In this document: positions 34,601-42,103 of the stretch, piece by piece | Numbering within the stretch: the stretch's first letter is position 1 | How the letters are laid out: every line of letters starts with the position of its first letter | Assembly: GCA_020693225.1 (NCBI GenBank) | Contig: JAIMJL010000011.1 | Location: forward strand, 1-42,241 | Length of the DNA: 42,241 nucleotides | Source of the DNA: Sandarakinorhabdus sp. | GTDB taxonomy: Bacteria; Pseudomonadota; Alphaproteobacteria; Sphingomonadales; Sphingomonadaceae | Reading direction: 5' to 3' | Translations under genes and position numbers: made by a program | The notes under the pieces: model-generated | The model's input: only the letters and a program-made list of their open reading frames with translations | Databases searched by the model: none | Told to the model about the DNA's origin: nothing

Positions 34601-35308
34601 ATGTCCATCACCGAATCCCCCGTCCTCGCCGGCGCCCTCATCGCGCTCGGTCTTGCCGTTGCCGGCGCCCTTGTCGGGCAGGGCGTTGCCAACATCCAGC
34701 GCGGCGCGGCGGTCGTCTCGGTGCGCGGCGTTGCTGAACGCGATGTGGTGGCAGATCTCGCCACATGGACCATCGCCACCCAGGCCACCGGCAGCGATCT
34801 CGCCACGGTCAGCGCCAAGGCCGATGCCGATGCCGATGCGGTGCGCGGCTTCCTCGCCGCCAACGGCTTCACCCCCGCCGAAGTGCAGGCGCGCGGCTCT
34901 TCGGTCAGCCAGTATCTCGATACCAACACCAACCGCCTCAACATCACCATCCGCCAGCGTTTTCAGGCCCGCACGCTGGATATCCCGCGCATGGAAAAGG
35001 CCTTCGCCGGACAGGCCGAAATCATCCGCAAGGGTGTCGCGCTCGATAGCGATGGCGGCGGAGCCGTCACCTACAGCTTCACCAAGTTGAACGATGTGAA
35101 GCCGGCGATGATCGCGGAAGCCACCAAGAATGCCCGCGCCGCCGCAGACCAGTTCGCAACCGACAGCGACACGAAGGTCGGCGGCATTCGCCAGGCCAGC
35201 CAGGGCCTGTTCTCGATCACCGGCCGCGACGGCGATTCCGGCTCCGGCACCGACACCCCGAACCAGAAGGTGCGCGTCGTCACAACGGTCGAGTTCTATC
35301 TGGACTAA
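34601..35308 (+). CDS. SIMPL domain (DUF541) protein, membrane-anchored
   Basis: 235 residues. An N-terminal membrane anchor (PVLAGALIALGLAVAGALVG, about 7-26) is followed by a SIMPL/DUF541 domain: VVSVRGVAERDVVADLATWT, the YLDTNTNRLNITIRQRFQAR strand pair, and KVRVVTTVEFYLD at the end. Family members are periplasmic or outer-membrane-associated proteins of poorly defined role (OMP26-like, YggE-like oxidative stress proteins). It follows slt by 54 bp on the same strand and may be co-transcribed. Confidence 0.88.
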   Translation: MSITESPVLAGALIALGLAVAGALVGQGVANIQRGAAVVSVRGVAERDVVADLATWTIATQATGSDLATVSAKADADADAVRGFLAANGFTPAEVQARGSSVSQYLDTNTNRLNITIRQRFQARTLDIPRMEKAFAGQAEIIRKGVALDSDGGGAVTYSFTKLNDVKPAMIAEATKNARAAADQFATDSDTKVGGIRQASQGLFSITGRDGDSGSGTDTPNQKVRVVTTVEFYLD

Positions 35309-35355
35309 TTTTGCAAGGCTTGCCGTCGCCCGCATCCCGGCGCACAAGGATGCCC

Positions 35356-35988
35356 ATGCGCTTCTGGGATCGCCACATCCTCCCCCGCCTCATCACGTTT
35401 GCCTGCGGCCAGGGCCAGGTGATGAAACGTCGCGCCCTCGTCGTCCCCGGAGCCACCGGCCGGGTGCTGGAATATGGCTGCGGCGGCGGCCTCAACCTGC
35501 AATTCTATCAGCCCGATGCCGTCACCAGCCTCACCGGGATCGATCCCCACGCCGAGCTGCTCGCCCGCACCGACACCGCCTCGGCCTGCTCGGCCATCCC
35601 CATCGAAACGCATCGCGGCATCGCCGAAGATCTCCCCTTCGCCGATGCCAGCTTCGATACCGTGGTCACCACCTTCACCCTCTGTTCGGTGCAGGATCCC
35701 GAAGCCGCCCTGTCGGAAGCCCGCCGCGTGCTGGCCCCCGGTGGCCGCCTGCTGTTCCTCGAACATGGCCGCAGCCCCGATGCCGATGTCCTGCAAACCC
35801 AGCAGCGCATCGAGCCGCTCTGGCGGCGCATGGCCGGCAATTGCCACCTCACCCGCCCGGTCAGCGCCAGCATCGAGGCCGCCGGCTTCCGCATCACCCG
35901 CTCCGGCCAGGGCTACACGCCGAAAAGCCCGAAATTCGCCGGCTGGATGGAATGGGGCAGCGCCGAGCCGATCCCTGCGCCGCGCTGA
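35356..35988 (+). CDS. class I SAM-dependent methyltransferase, cytoplasmic
   Basis: 210 residues, Methyltransf_11 type. Motif I is VLEYGCGGGLNLQFY, followed by LTGIDPHAELLART, the acidic EDLPFADASFDTVVTTFTLC and ALSEARRVLAPGGRLLFLEH. The ending (GYTPKSPKFAGWMEWGSAEP) and the N-terminus RFWDRHILPRLITFACG match a family often annotated as phosphatidylethanolamine N-methyltransferase-like or UbiE-like. The substrate is not clear from sequence. ATG at 35356 has AAGGA 6 bases upstream; ATG at 35350 is an alternative. It ends 3 bp before the convergent M28 peptidase gene. Unlike the methyltransferase-like genes at 3761-4615 and 38957-39685 it has no export signal. Confidence 0.88.
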   Translation: MRFWDRHILPRLITFACGQGQVMKRRALVVPGATGRVLEYGCGGGLNLQFYQPDAVTSLTGIDPHAELLARTDTASACSAIPIETHRGIAEDLPFADASFDTVVTTFTLCSVQDPEAALSEARRVLAPGGRLLFLEHGRSPDADVLQTQQRIEPLWRRMAGNCHLTRPVSASIEAAGFRITRSGQGYTPKSPKFAGWMEWGSAEPIPAPR

Positions 35989-35991
35989 GCC

Positions 35992-37593
35992 CTATTCCGC
36001 CACCTGCGGCACAAAGCGCCGGAAAAAACTGTCCAGCTTCCAGGTCGGCCGCTGCGGGTCATTGGCCACTGTCCGGATCAACCGCTCCAGATAGGCATTG
36101 AAGGCATCTGCATATTTCGGCTCGATCGGCTGGTTCAGATCGTCCGACGGCGCATGGTACCGCTGCGTCAGCCAGGCCTTCTCGATCGCCGCCTGCTCCG
36201 GCGTGCTGGCGGCAAATTTCAGCGCCAGCGCCGGCACCCCGGTGCGCACAAAGCTGTACTGATCCGATCGCACGAAAAGATTTCGCTCCGGCGCGCGATC
36301 CGGCACCTGCGTCAGCCCCAGCCCCTTGGCCACCGCCGCCGACACGTCGCCCAAAGTCGATTCCTCCGCCCCCAGCGCGGTCACATGCGTCAACGGCCAA
36401 AGCGGCAGATACATGTCCATGTTGATGTTCGCGATGATGCCGGCCGCCGGCACGGTCGGCCGATTGGCAAAATAGCGGCTGCCCAGCAGCCCGCGCTCCT
36501 CCGCCGTCACGGCGAGGAAAATCACCGACCGCTTCGGCCGCTTCGCCTTCAACGCCCGCGCACTCTCCAATAGCGAGGCAATGCCCGATGCATTGTCCAT
36601 CGCGCCATTGTAGATCGCGTCCCCGTTCACCGGCTTGCCCCCCACCGGCTTGCCCACGCCCAGATGATCAAGATGCGCCGTCAGCACCACATGCTCGGCT
36701 TTCAACCGCCGGTCCCGCCCCGGCAGCAGCGCCACCACATTCGGCGATGAAATCGCCCGGTCGCTCGCCGCCACCGTCGCCCGCAACCGCTGGTTCAGCG
36801 GGAACGCCTCGAGCGCTTCGCCGGCATCGGCCATCGTCACCAGATCGGCAAAGCGCCGCCCCGAATGGGCAAACAGCCGCTCGGCAGACGCCGGATTGAA
36901 CGAGGCCGTGAAAAATGGCTGCTTCGCATCATTCAGTGCCGGATCGGCCAGCCGCATCCCCGGTGTCCCGGCAAACAGCGCAGCCCTCGCCCAGGGAATG
37001 TCCATCGCGTTCGGGTTGGCAATGGTCACCATCCCCACCGCGCCCGCCTTCTGCAGCGCCAGCCAGATTTCCGCCCGCGAGGCATGGCTGCGCAACGCCC
37101 CGGAAATCGCCTTCGGCCCGCCCGCCAGCACCACCGCCACCGCGCCCCGCAGGTCCACCCCGGCAAAATCATCATGCCCCGCCTCCGGCAGGCTCAAGCC
37201 ATAGCCCACAAACACCAGCGGCGCGTCCACGCTTCGCACCTGTTGCACCCGCGTCCCCAGCAGCGCATCCTCCGGCACCGCAAGCGCCGTCTCGCCCGCC
37301 GGCCCCGAAAGCGCCAGCCGCGACGCCTTCAGATCCACCGATTGCTCCAGCAGCGCCACGCTCTGCAGAAACCCGTCTGTCCCTGCCGCCTGCAACCCGG
37401 CGCGCGCAAATTCCCGCGCTACATAGCCTGCCGCCCGGTCATAGCCCGGCGTCGCCGTCAGCCGCCCTTCATATGTGTCATCCGCCAGCTCGGTCACATG
37501 CGCCATCCACCGCGCGCCACCATCCCCGGCGCCATCCCCCGCCGCCATCACCGGAGCCGCCAGCAGCATCGCCACCACACCCAGAACCCGCAT
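35992..37593 (-). CDS. exported M28 family zinc metallopeptidase
   Basis: 533 residues. Signal peptide MRVLGVVAMLLAAPVMAAGD. An N-terminal part carries an inserted PA-like domain (about 100-250, with VDAPLVFVGYGL and FAGVDLRGAVAVVLAGGP). The M28 catalytic domain has the zinc-ligand motifs VLTAHLDHLGVG, YNGAMDNASGIASLLE (bridging Asp), VTAEERGLLGSRYFA (catalytic Glu pair), INMDMYLP and the final His in RYHAPSDDLNQ. Such enzymes are periplasmic aminopeptidases, typical of sphingomonads and Xanthomonas. It is divergent from the M19 dipeptidase gene (125 bp), so the pair could share regulation of peptide scavenging. Confidence 0.92.
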   Translation of the reverse strand: MRVLGVVAMLLAAPVMAAGDGAGDGGARWMAHVTELADDTYEGRLTATPGYDRAAGYVAREFARAGLQAAGTDGFLQSVALLEQSVDLKASRLALSGPAGETALAVPEDALLGTRVQQVRSVDAPLVFVGYGLSLPEAGHDDFAGVDLRGAVAVVLAGGPKAISGALRSHASRAEIWLALQKAGAVGMVTIANPNAMDIPWARAALFAGTPGMRLADPALNDAKQPFFTASFNPASAERLFAHSGRRFADLVTMADAGEALEAFPLNQRLRATVAASDRAISSPNVVALLPGRDRRLKAEHVVLTAHLDHLGVGKPVGGKPVNGDAIYNGAMDNASGIASLLESARALKAKRPKRSVIFLAVTAEERGLLGSRYFANRPTVPAAGIIANINMDMYLPLWPLTHVTALGAEESTLGDVSAAVAKGLGLTQVPDRAPERNLFVRSDQYSFVRTGVPALALKFAASTPEQAAIEKAWLTQRYHAPSDDLNQPIEPKYADAFNAYLERLIRTVANDPQRPTWKLDSFFRRFVPQVAE

Positions 37594-37718
37594 CCACTAT
37601 CCCTCTCACACACCCCGAAAGCCGGGCATCGCCCGCGCATCCCGGCGGCCAACGCCTCACCCTATCCGCCAAACCCGGCCCTTGACCACACCCCCCGCCG
37701 CGCCGCATCACCAACGCC

Positions 37719-38957
37719 ATGCAAAAATCCCTGATCCCCGCCGCCACGCTGTTCGCCGCCTTGCTGATCGCTGCCTGCGCGCAAGCCGCCCCGCCCGCCG
37801 CCACCCCAACCCCGGAACAGCGCGCCGAAGCCATCCTGAAATCCACGCCACTGATCGATGGCCACAATGACTGGCCCGGCGTCATCCGCGCCCTGGGAGG
37901 CCCGCAAGGCGGCGCCACGGTCGATCTGTCGGCCGACCCCACCGCCCGCGAAAAGCCCGGCCACACGTCCATCCCGCTGCTCCGCCAGGGCAAGCTCGGC
38001 GCGCAAATCTGGTCCGCCTATGTCCCCATGAGCCTCGCCCCCGAAGCCGCAGTCAAGCAAACCTTCGAACAGATCGCCATCATCCGCGCCTTCGTTGCGC
38101 GCCACCCGGAAACCTTCACGTTCGCGACAACCGCAGACGGCATCGAGCAGGCCTTCAAATCCGGCCGCATCGCCAGCCTGATCGGCCTCGAAGGCGCCCA
38201 CCAGATCAACGACGACATCACCCTGCTGCGCCAGGCCCACGCGCAAGGCGTCCGCTCGATGACCCTCACCCACAGCCGCCCCTCCGCCCTGTTCGACAGC
38301 GCCACCGCAGACCCGAAGCACAATGGCATCGCCCCCGGCGGCGAAGCGCTGATCGCCGAAATGAATCGCCTCGGCATCCTGGTCGATATCAGCCACGTCT
38401 CCCCCGCCGTCATGCACCGCGCCCTCGATGTCACCAAGGCCCCCGTCATCTTCAGCCACAGCAGCGCCAAGGCCATCACCAACCACCCCCGCAACGTTCC
38501 CGATGATGTCCTCGCCCGCCTGAAGGACAACGGCGGCGTCGTGATGATCACCTTCGTCCCAAGCTTCATCGATCAGGCCCGCGCTGACTGGCAGGTCCGC
38601 CGCGACGCGCAACGCATGGTCGCCGGCCAGGGCCCCGCCGGAGACGCCGCCATGCAAACATGGGACGCCGCCAACCCTCGCCCCGTCAGCACGCTTTCCA
38701 TGGTCGCCAACCATATCGATCACGCCGCCAAAATCGCCGGCCACGATCACATCGGTATCGGTGGTGATTATGATGGCATCCCCGATCTGCCGCGCGGCCT
38801 GGAAACCGTCGCCACCTATCCCGCCCTGTTCGCCGAACTCGCCCGCCGCGGCTGGTCGGATGAAAATCTGCGCAAACTCGCCGGCGAAAACTTCCTCCGC
38901 GCCCTGCGCCAGGCCGAAGCCACATCCACCACGCTGCAAGCGTCCGCCAGTCGCTGA
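37719..38957 (+). CDS. M19 family (renal-type) dipeptidase, probable lipoprotein
   Basis: 412 residues. A short leader with a lipobox ending LLIAAC (Cys20) suggests a lipid-anchored periplasmic protein. The M19 zinc ligands are visible: HxD in LIDGHNDWPG, the bridging glutamate in LIGLEGAHQI, His in VDISHVSPAV and IFSHSSAKAI, and the Asp in IGIGGDYDGIPD. Membrane dipeptidases hydrolyse dipeptides, including D-residue-containing ones. The stop overlaps the start of a lipoprotein-type methyltransferase gene (TGATG). Confidence 0.93.
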   Translation: MQKSLIPAATLFAALLIAACAQAAPPAATPTPEQRAEAILKSTPLIDGHNDWPGVIRALGGPQGGATVDLSADPTAREKPGHTSIPLLRQGKLGAQIWSAYVPMSLAPEAAVKQTFEQIAIIRAFVARHPETFTFATTADGIEQAFKSGRIASLIGLEGAHQINDDITLLRQAHAQGVRSMTLTHSRPSALFDSATADPKHNGIAPGGEALIAEMNRLGILVDISHVSPAVMHRALDVTKAPVIFSHSSAKAITNHPRNVPDDVLARLKDNGGVVMITFVPSFIDQARADWQVRRDAQRMVAGQGPAGDAAMQTWDAANPRPVSTLSMVANHIDHAAKIAGHDHIGIGGDYDGIPDLPRGLETVATYPALFAELARRGWSDENLRKLAGENFLRALRQAEATSTTLQASASR

Positions 38958-39685
38958 TGCGCCTGCTTACACGCCTCCTCCTGCCCCTTGCTGCCCTCGC
39001 CAGCTGCAGCAACGCCCAACCCGCAGCCCAACCCACAGCCCAGCCCGCCGCAAACCCCGCCGCCCAAAACTTCCCCCTGCCCGATCGCCCGGTGGCCGAT
39101 ATCGTCACCAGCAGCTGGTCAGACGAAGCCTCGCGCGATCGCGCGGGCGAAATCGAAGCCGTCATCCGCCTGCTGAAAATCGGCCCCGGCATGGCCATCG
39201 CCGACATCGGCGCCGGCAGCGGCTATTATGTCACCCGCATCTCACCCGCCGTCAAACCGGGCGGAAAGATCTATGCGCAAGACATCATGCCCGACACGCT
39301 CGCCCGCCTGCAACGCCGCATCGCGCAAGACAATCTCGCCAATATCGAAACCGTCCTCGGCACCGCCGGCAACGCCAACCTGCCCGCCAAAAGCGTCGAT
39401 CTCGCCCTCATGGTTCACATGTACCACGAAATCGAAAAGCCCTACGAACTGCTCTGGCACCTGCACGAAAGCCTGAAACCCGGCGCCACACTCGCCATCA
39501 TAGACTCAAACCGCGCCACCCAAAACCACGGCACCCCGCCCGCCCTCCTCGAATGCGAACTGAAAGCCAGCGGCTACCGGCAAACCGCCCGCCACAAACT
39601 CCCCGACAACAGCTACCTCGCCACCTTCACCCCCACAAACCGCCCCAACCCCGCCGAAATCAAACCCTGCCCCGCCGGAAGATAG
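38957..39685 (+). CDS. lipoprotein-type SAM-dependent methyltransferase-like protein
   Basis: 242 residues. A leader with lipobox PLAALASC (Cys17) is followed by an Ala/Pro/Gln-rich tether (to about residue 40). Then comes a class I methyltransferase fold: MAIADIGAGSGYYVTRISPA (motif I), KIYAQDIMPDTLARLQRR, SVDLALMVHMYHEIEKPYEL and SLKPGATLAIIDSN. Its layout resembles the exported gene at 3761-4615. Either the family binds something other than SAM outside the cytoplasm, or it is active before export. Translationally coupled to the dipeptidase upstream. The C-terminal 30 residues use unusually AC-rich codons. Confidence 0.86.
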   Translation: MRLLTRLLLPLAALASCSNAQPAAQPTAQPAANPAAQNFPLPDRPVADIVTSSWSDEASRDRAGEIEAVIRLLKIGPGMAIADIGAGSGYYVTRISPAVKPGGKIYAQDIMPDTLARLQRRIAQDNLANIETVLGTAGNANLPAKSVDLALMVHMYHEIEKPYELLWHLHESLKPGATLAIIDSNRATQNHGTPPALLECELKASGYRQTARHKLPDNSYLATFTPTNRPNPAEIKPCPAGR

Positions 39686-39690
39686 CAAGC

Positions 39691-39726
39691 AGGCCTCCGG
39701 AGGCTGGGGGATAATCCCCCAGACCC
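39691..39726. repeat. REP-like palindromic element, single copy
   Basis: Head GGCCTCCGGAGG, palindrome CTGGGGGAT / ATCCCCCAG around one base, tail ACCC. Same plan as the elements at 4916 and 16125. It lies just past the methyltransferase stop and may end that transcript. Confidence 0.6.
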
Positions 39727-39771
39727 GTGAATTTTTGCACGGTCCAACCTTTATCCGAACGGTTCACGCCC

Positions 39772-40143
39772 TCAGGCGTCCGCCGCAGCACCCTTGAATG
39801 CAGCCAGCAGCGCCTCGCTGACCTCTGGATATCGCCCCAAAAACCCGCGCCAACTCGCCCGCCGGTTTCGCATATCGCGAAACTCCCCCGTCGCCGGATG
39901 CAGCTGCCACCGCCACGACGCCACCCGCTGCCGAAACACGATCAACGGCCCCTGCCGATGATAGACATTAAAGGCGCTCTCATCGATGGCCGTGCACCAC
40001 TCTGTCCAGCTGCCCCACCAACCCGCCGCCCAAGGCGTCAGCGGAACGCCAATCAGCCATGCCTCCGTTTCCGCCAGAATAGGACTTTGCGGCCGCACAT
40101 CGGCCGGAACGGGAATCAAGCTGCAATGGGACCCCGTCGACAT
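39772..40143 (-). CDS. unknown cytoplasmic protein downstream of the HNH nuclease
   Basis: 123 residues, Trp-rich (PWAAGWWGSWTEWCTAID, SWRWQLHPATGEF), with no membrane segment or signal. The C-terminal part RDMRNRRASWRGFLGRYPEV looks structured. I do not recognise the family. It is transcribed 30 bp after the HNH gene on the same strand, and the gap holds a GATC-containing inverted repeat. There is no strong Shine-Dalgarno sequence. The shared strand and short gap suggest a two-gene unit; a role as partner or immunity protein of the nuclease is only a guess. Confidence 0.6.
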   Translation of the reverse strand: MSTGSHCSLIPVPADVRPQSPILAETEAWLIGVPLTPWAAGWWGSWTEWCTAIDESAFNVYHRQGPLIVFRQRVASWRWQLHPATGEFRDMRNRRASWRGFLGRYPEVSEALLAAFKGAAADA

Positions 40144-40151
40144 CCGCTAGG

Positions 40152-40172
40152 ATTGATCAAAATGTGATCAAT
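40152..40172. promoter_or_regulatory. perfect inverted repeat with two GATC sites
   Basis: ATTGATCA and TGATCAAT are perfect 8-bp arms around AAATG, in the gap between the HNH stop (40174) and the next start (40143). It could be an operator or a hairpin in the mRNA. Confidence 0.55.
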
Positions 40173-40173
40173 A

Positions 40174-40842
40174 TCAAGCAGTTATCCATTTACCTTCCAG
40201 GCTGGATTTGCGATGAAGCGCCAATCGCTCGCGGTTTCCGCTCGTCAAGCCCTCAAGCCGCCCGGTGCCACTTGCTGCAAGGGCTGCCCACCCCTGCTTG
40301 GAAAGTTCCGGCATCCGAACCGCCCGCCCATCATCATCGAAACTCACCAAACCCCGGTCGAATGCTGCATCCCACAAGGCCGAAAGCAGCAACCCGTTTT
40401 CCGGGTCCAACCGCTCGTTTTCGCTGCGACATTTACCCCAGGGAACAATGTGCGAGGCTCGCAGCATCCCGCCATCGCTGATTCCCGTCATCGGGCAGCG
40501 ATTGTTCCACCGGAGCAGCAATTTCCGCCGAAAACCGCCCTGCCCAACACGCGCCAGAATCCGTTGTTCAACCTGTGTGCAAATCGCATCGTGAACATCA
40601 GCCCGGTCGGCGGTCGCCGCAGCCAATCGATAGCGGCCGGCACCATCAAAAAGCACAACCCCATGGTCGCGCAATTCCTGCAACACCCGGCTCATGGTCT
40701 GGGGCAGGGTAGCGCCCTTGGCGCCGACCTGCCGAACGACCTGCGCAAGTTCCTGGTCGATGAGCTCGTGGCGGGTGAAGCTACCGCCAGACCGTTGCGC
40801 CTGCCTTTGAACCGCGCGCCACAATGCTTCCCCCCAGGTCAT
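40174..40842 (-). CDS. HNH endonuclease with N-terminal winged-helix domain
   Basis: 222 residues. The C-terminal half is an HNH_2-type nuclease: RWNNRCPMTGISDGG, then ASHIVPWGKCRSENERLDP with His131, NGLLLSALWDAAFDRGLVSF with Asn149 and Asp158/Asp162. The N-terminal 75 residues (ALWRAVQRQAQRSGGSFTRH, SRVLQELRDHGVVLFDG, GRYRL) look like the winged-helix found at the C-terminus of DpnI / Dam-replacing proteins, by eye. Such a combination suggests a standalone restriction enzyme, perhaps sensing modified DNA. No methyltransferase gene lies beside it. Copy C of the two-hairpin repeat begins 9 bp upstream of its ATG, so promoter elements must lie inside the repeat or beyond it. Confidence 0.85.
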   Translation of the reverse strand: MTWGEALWRAVQRQAQRSGGSFTRHELIDQELAQVVRQVGAKGATLPQTMSRVLQELRDHGVVLFDGAGRYRLAAATADRADVHDAICTQVEQRILARVGQGGFRRKLLLRWNNRCPMTGISDGGMLRASHIVPWGKCRSENERLDPENGLLLSALWDAAFDRGLVSFDDDGRAVRMPELSKQGWAALAASGTGRLEGLTSGNRERLALHRKSSLEGKWITA

Positions 40843-40851
40843 GCACGATGG

Positions 40852-40958
40852 CTAGAGCATGTTCCGATCTGGTGGAATCGCCAGCATCGGAAACCCATGC
40901 GGAAAAACAGGACCATAGAGCGGCTGTTCTGATGCAATCAGAACGAGACTCGCTCTAG
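40852..40958 (+). repeat. dispersed two-hairpin repeat, copy C
   Basis: A 107-bp element with CTAGAGC / GCTCTAG ends. Hairpin 1 stem TTCCGAT/ATCGGAA with inner CTGGTG/CGCCAG (one G-U); hairpin 2 as in the other copies. It is immediately upstream of the HNH gene. Confidence 0.85.
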
Positions 40959-41014
40959 CGCATGCTGCGGCCGGCGGCAAAGCCGCCGAGTCCGCTCAAA
41001 GGAAGAAGCGCAAG

Positions 41015-41036
41015 AAAAAGGCGGGCCAAGCCCGCC
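41015..41036 (-). terminator. rho-independent terminator after the small membrane protein
   Basis: Read on the minus strand: GGCGGGC, loop TTG, GCCCGCC, then TTTTT. A second perfect hairpin (CGGCGGC/GCCGCCG, loop AAA on the plus strand) lies at 40972-40988. It is 120 bp past the stop of the gene at 41156-41335. Confidence 0.75.
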
Positions 41037-41155
41037 TGTCGGACGGGTTCGGCGGGCTTTCGCCCACCGCCCCGCCGGCCAGCCTTGCGGCGAGTCCGCA
41101 AGCCTTCGGAAAATTCGCCTGCGGCAATTTCCTCCAGGTCGCGGCCGCCTTCGGC

Positions 41156-41335
41156 TTACCCCAACCCAACGCCGCTCAGGATCCCGAACGCCTGCAGCAG
41201 CCACAGCACCACGGCGATCACCACCACGATGTTCAGGATGCTTTTGATCTTCGCATCCATCGGAATATAGGCGTTCACCAGCCAGAGCAGCACGCCCACC
41301 ACAACAAGGGTAATAAGCAGATTGATCATCGACAT
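41156..41335 (-). CDS. Thivi_2564 family small membrane protein
   Basis: 59 residues. Two membrane helices, INLLITLVVVGVLLWLVNAY (residues 4-23) and ILNIVVVIAVVLWLLQAFG (about 33-51), around the conserved IPMDAKIKS turn. This is the pattern of the Thivi_2564 family of tiny membrane proteins, function unknown. AGGAGA lies 7 nt before the ATG at 41335, which settles the start against the longer open frame. It has its own terminator downstream. Confidence 0.85.
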   Translation of the reverse strand: MSMINLLITLVVVGVLLWLVNAYIPMDAKIKSILNIVVVIAVVLWLLQAFGILSGVGLG

Positions 41336-41424
41336 GAAATTTCTCCTGAAAGTGCTGCCACGCAAACCCAGCAAGGCAGCATTGCCAGGATAACAACCAC
41401 CAATCGGCGCAAAGGTTCCCAAAG

Positions 41425-41472
41425 CCTGCCCCCGGCAGGCCCACATAGAAAGGTCCTGCCCCCGGCAGGCCC
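41425..41472. repeat. two 18-bp palindromic direct repeats, 30-bp period
   Basis: CCTGCCCCCGGCAGGCCC occurs at 41425-41442 and again at 41455-41472. Each contains CCTGCC/GGCAGG around CCC. They lie between the PEPxxWA-CTERM terminator and the small membrane protein gene, in its likely promoter/leader region. Confidence 0.6.
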
Positions 41473-41479
41473 GCAAAGG

Positions 41480-41509
41480 AAAAGGGGCCGCGCCTTCCGG
41501 CGCGGCCCC
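41480..41509 (-). terminator. rho-independent terminator after the PEPxxWA-CTERM gene
   Basis: Minus strand: an 11-bp stem GGGGCCGCGCC / GGCGCGGCCCC with a 4-base loop, followed by TTTTCCTTT. It is 25 bp past the stop codon. Confidence 0.88.
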
Positions 41510-41533
41510 TCCGATCAACCCGGCAAACCCGGC

Positions 41534-42103
41534 TCAGGCAGAAGCAATCGTTTGCCGTCGCCGTGCCGCAAAGCCCACCATGCCAAACCCGGCAATCAGC
41601 ATCGCCCAGGTCGCCGGCTCCGGCACCACGCCGCCGCCACCACCCGGCAGAATATCCCCCGGCCCGCTGATCCGCAGCGTGTAGGCGCCGAAATCACCGT
41701 TGGCGAAGCCGGTTGTCACCGCGAAATACTGCGTCCCCGTCATCAGGCCATAGGAAAAGCCGGAAAGCCCGATGTTCGGAAAATCGTCATTGCCGATCAA
41801 CACCCCGCCAAACGGGTCGGCCGGATCGAACCCGCCCGTATACAGGAACATGTAATTGTCCCAGCCGCCAGCGGCCGAGTTCAGAAAATCATAGCTGCCG
41901 ACAGCCGTCACCGAGAATTCAAACACCTCATAAGAAGTTGCCGTCCCCACGCCGGAAAGCGGCGGCGTCGGCGGATTGCCCGCCACCGGCCGATTCCAGG
42001 TCGGCCCGCCCGTTGTGTCACCGGAAAAGCTGTAATCCCCCGCCACCGCCGCCGACGCAAACATCGATCCCGCCAGCAACGCAGCTGCAAACATCGTCTT
42101 CAT
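41534..42103 (-). CDS. PEPxxWA-CTERM sorting domain protein
   Basis: 189 residues. Signal peptide MKTMFAAALLAGSMFASAAV; a beta-rich central domain of the pre-peptidase/DVUA-like kind (SVTAVGSYDFLNSAAGGWDN, TGTQYFAVTTGFANGDFGAY); a Gly linker; and the C-terminal sorting signal VPEPATWAMLIAGFGMVGFA followed by Arg residues. PEP-CTERM signals are recognised by an exosortase, which moves the protein to the cell surface or exopolysaccharide matrix; no exosortase is in this window. I chose the ATG at 42103 because GAGGGG lies about 7-9 nt upstream; ATGs at 42109 and 42118 are also open. Confidence 0.9.
   Translation of the reverse strand: MKTMFAAALLAGSMFASAAVAGDYSFSGDTTGGPTWNRPVAGNPPTPPLSGVGTATSYEVFEFSVTAVGSYDFLNSAAGGWDNYMFLYTGGFDPADPFGGVLIGNDDFPNIGLSGFSYGLMTGTQYFAVTTGFANGDFGAYTLRISGPGDILPGGGGGVVPEPATWAMLIAGFGMVGFAARRRQTIASA

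Noticed and set aside
40852-40958. Insertion sequence or CRISPR-related repeat
   Set aside because: There is no transposase and no regularly spaced array; the three copies are single, far apart and in both orientations.
40962-41270. Plus-strand 102-codon frame after repeat copy C
   Set aside because: Its sequence is Arg/Pro/Ser-rich, it covers two hairpins including a terminator, and it runs antisense to the conserved small membrane protein gene.
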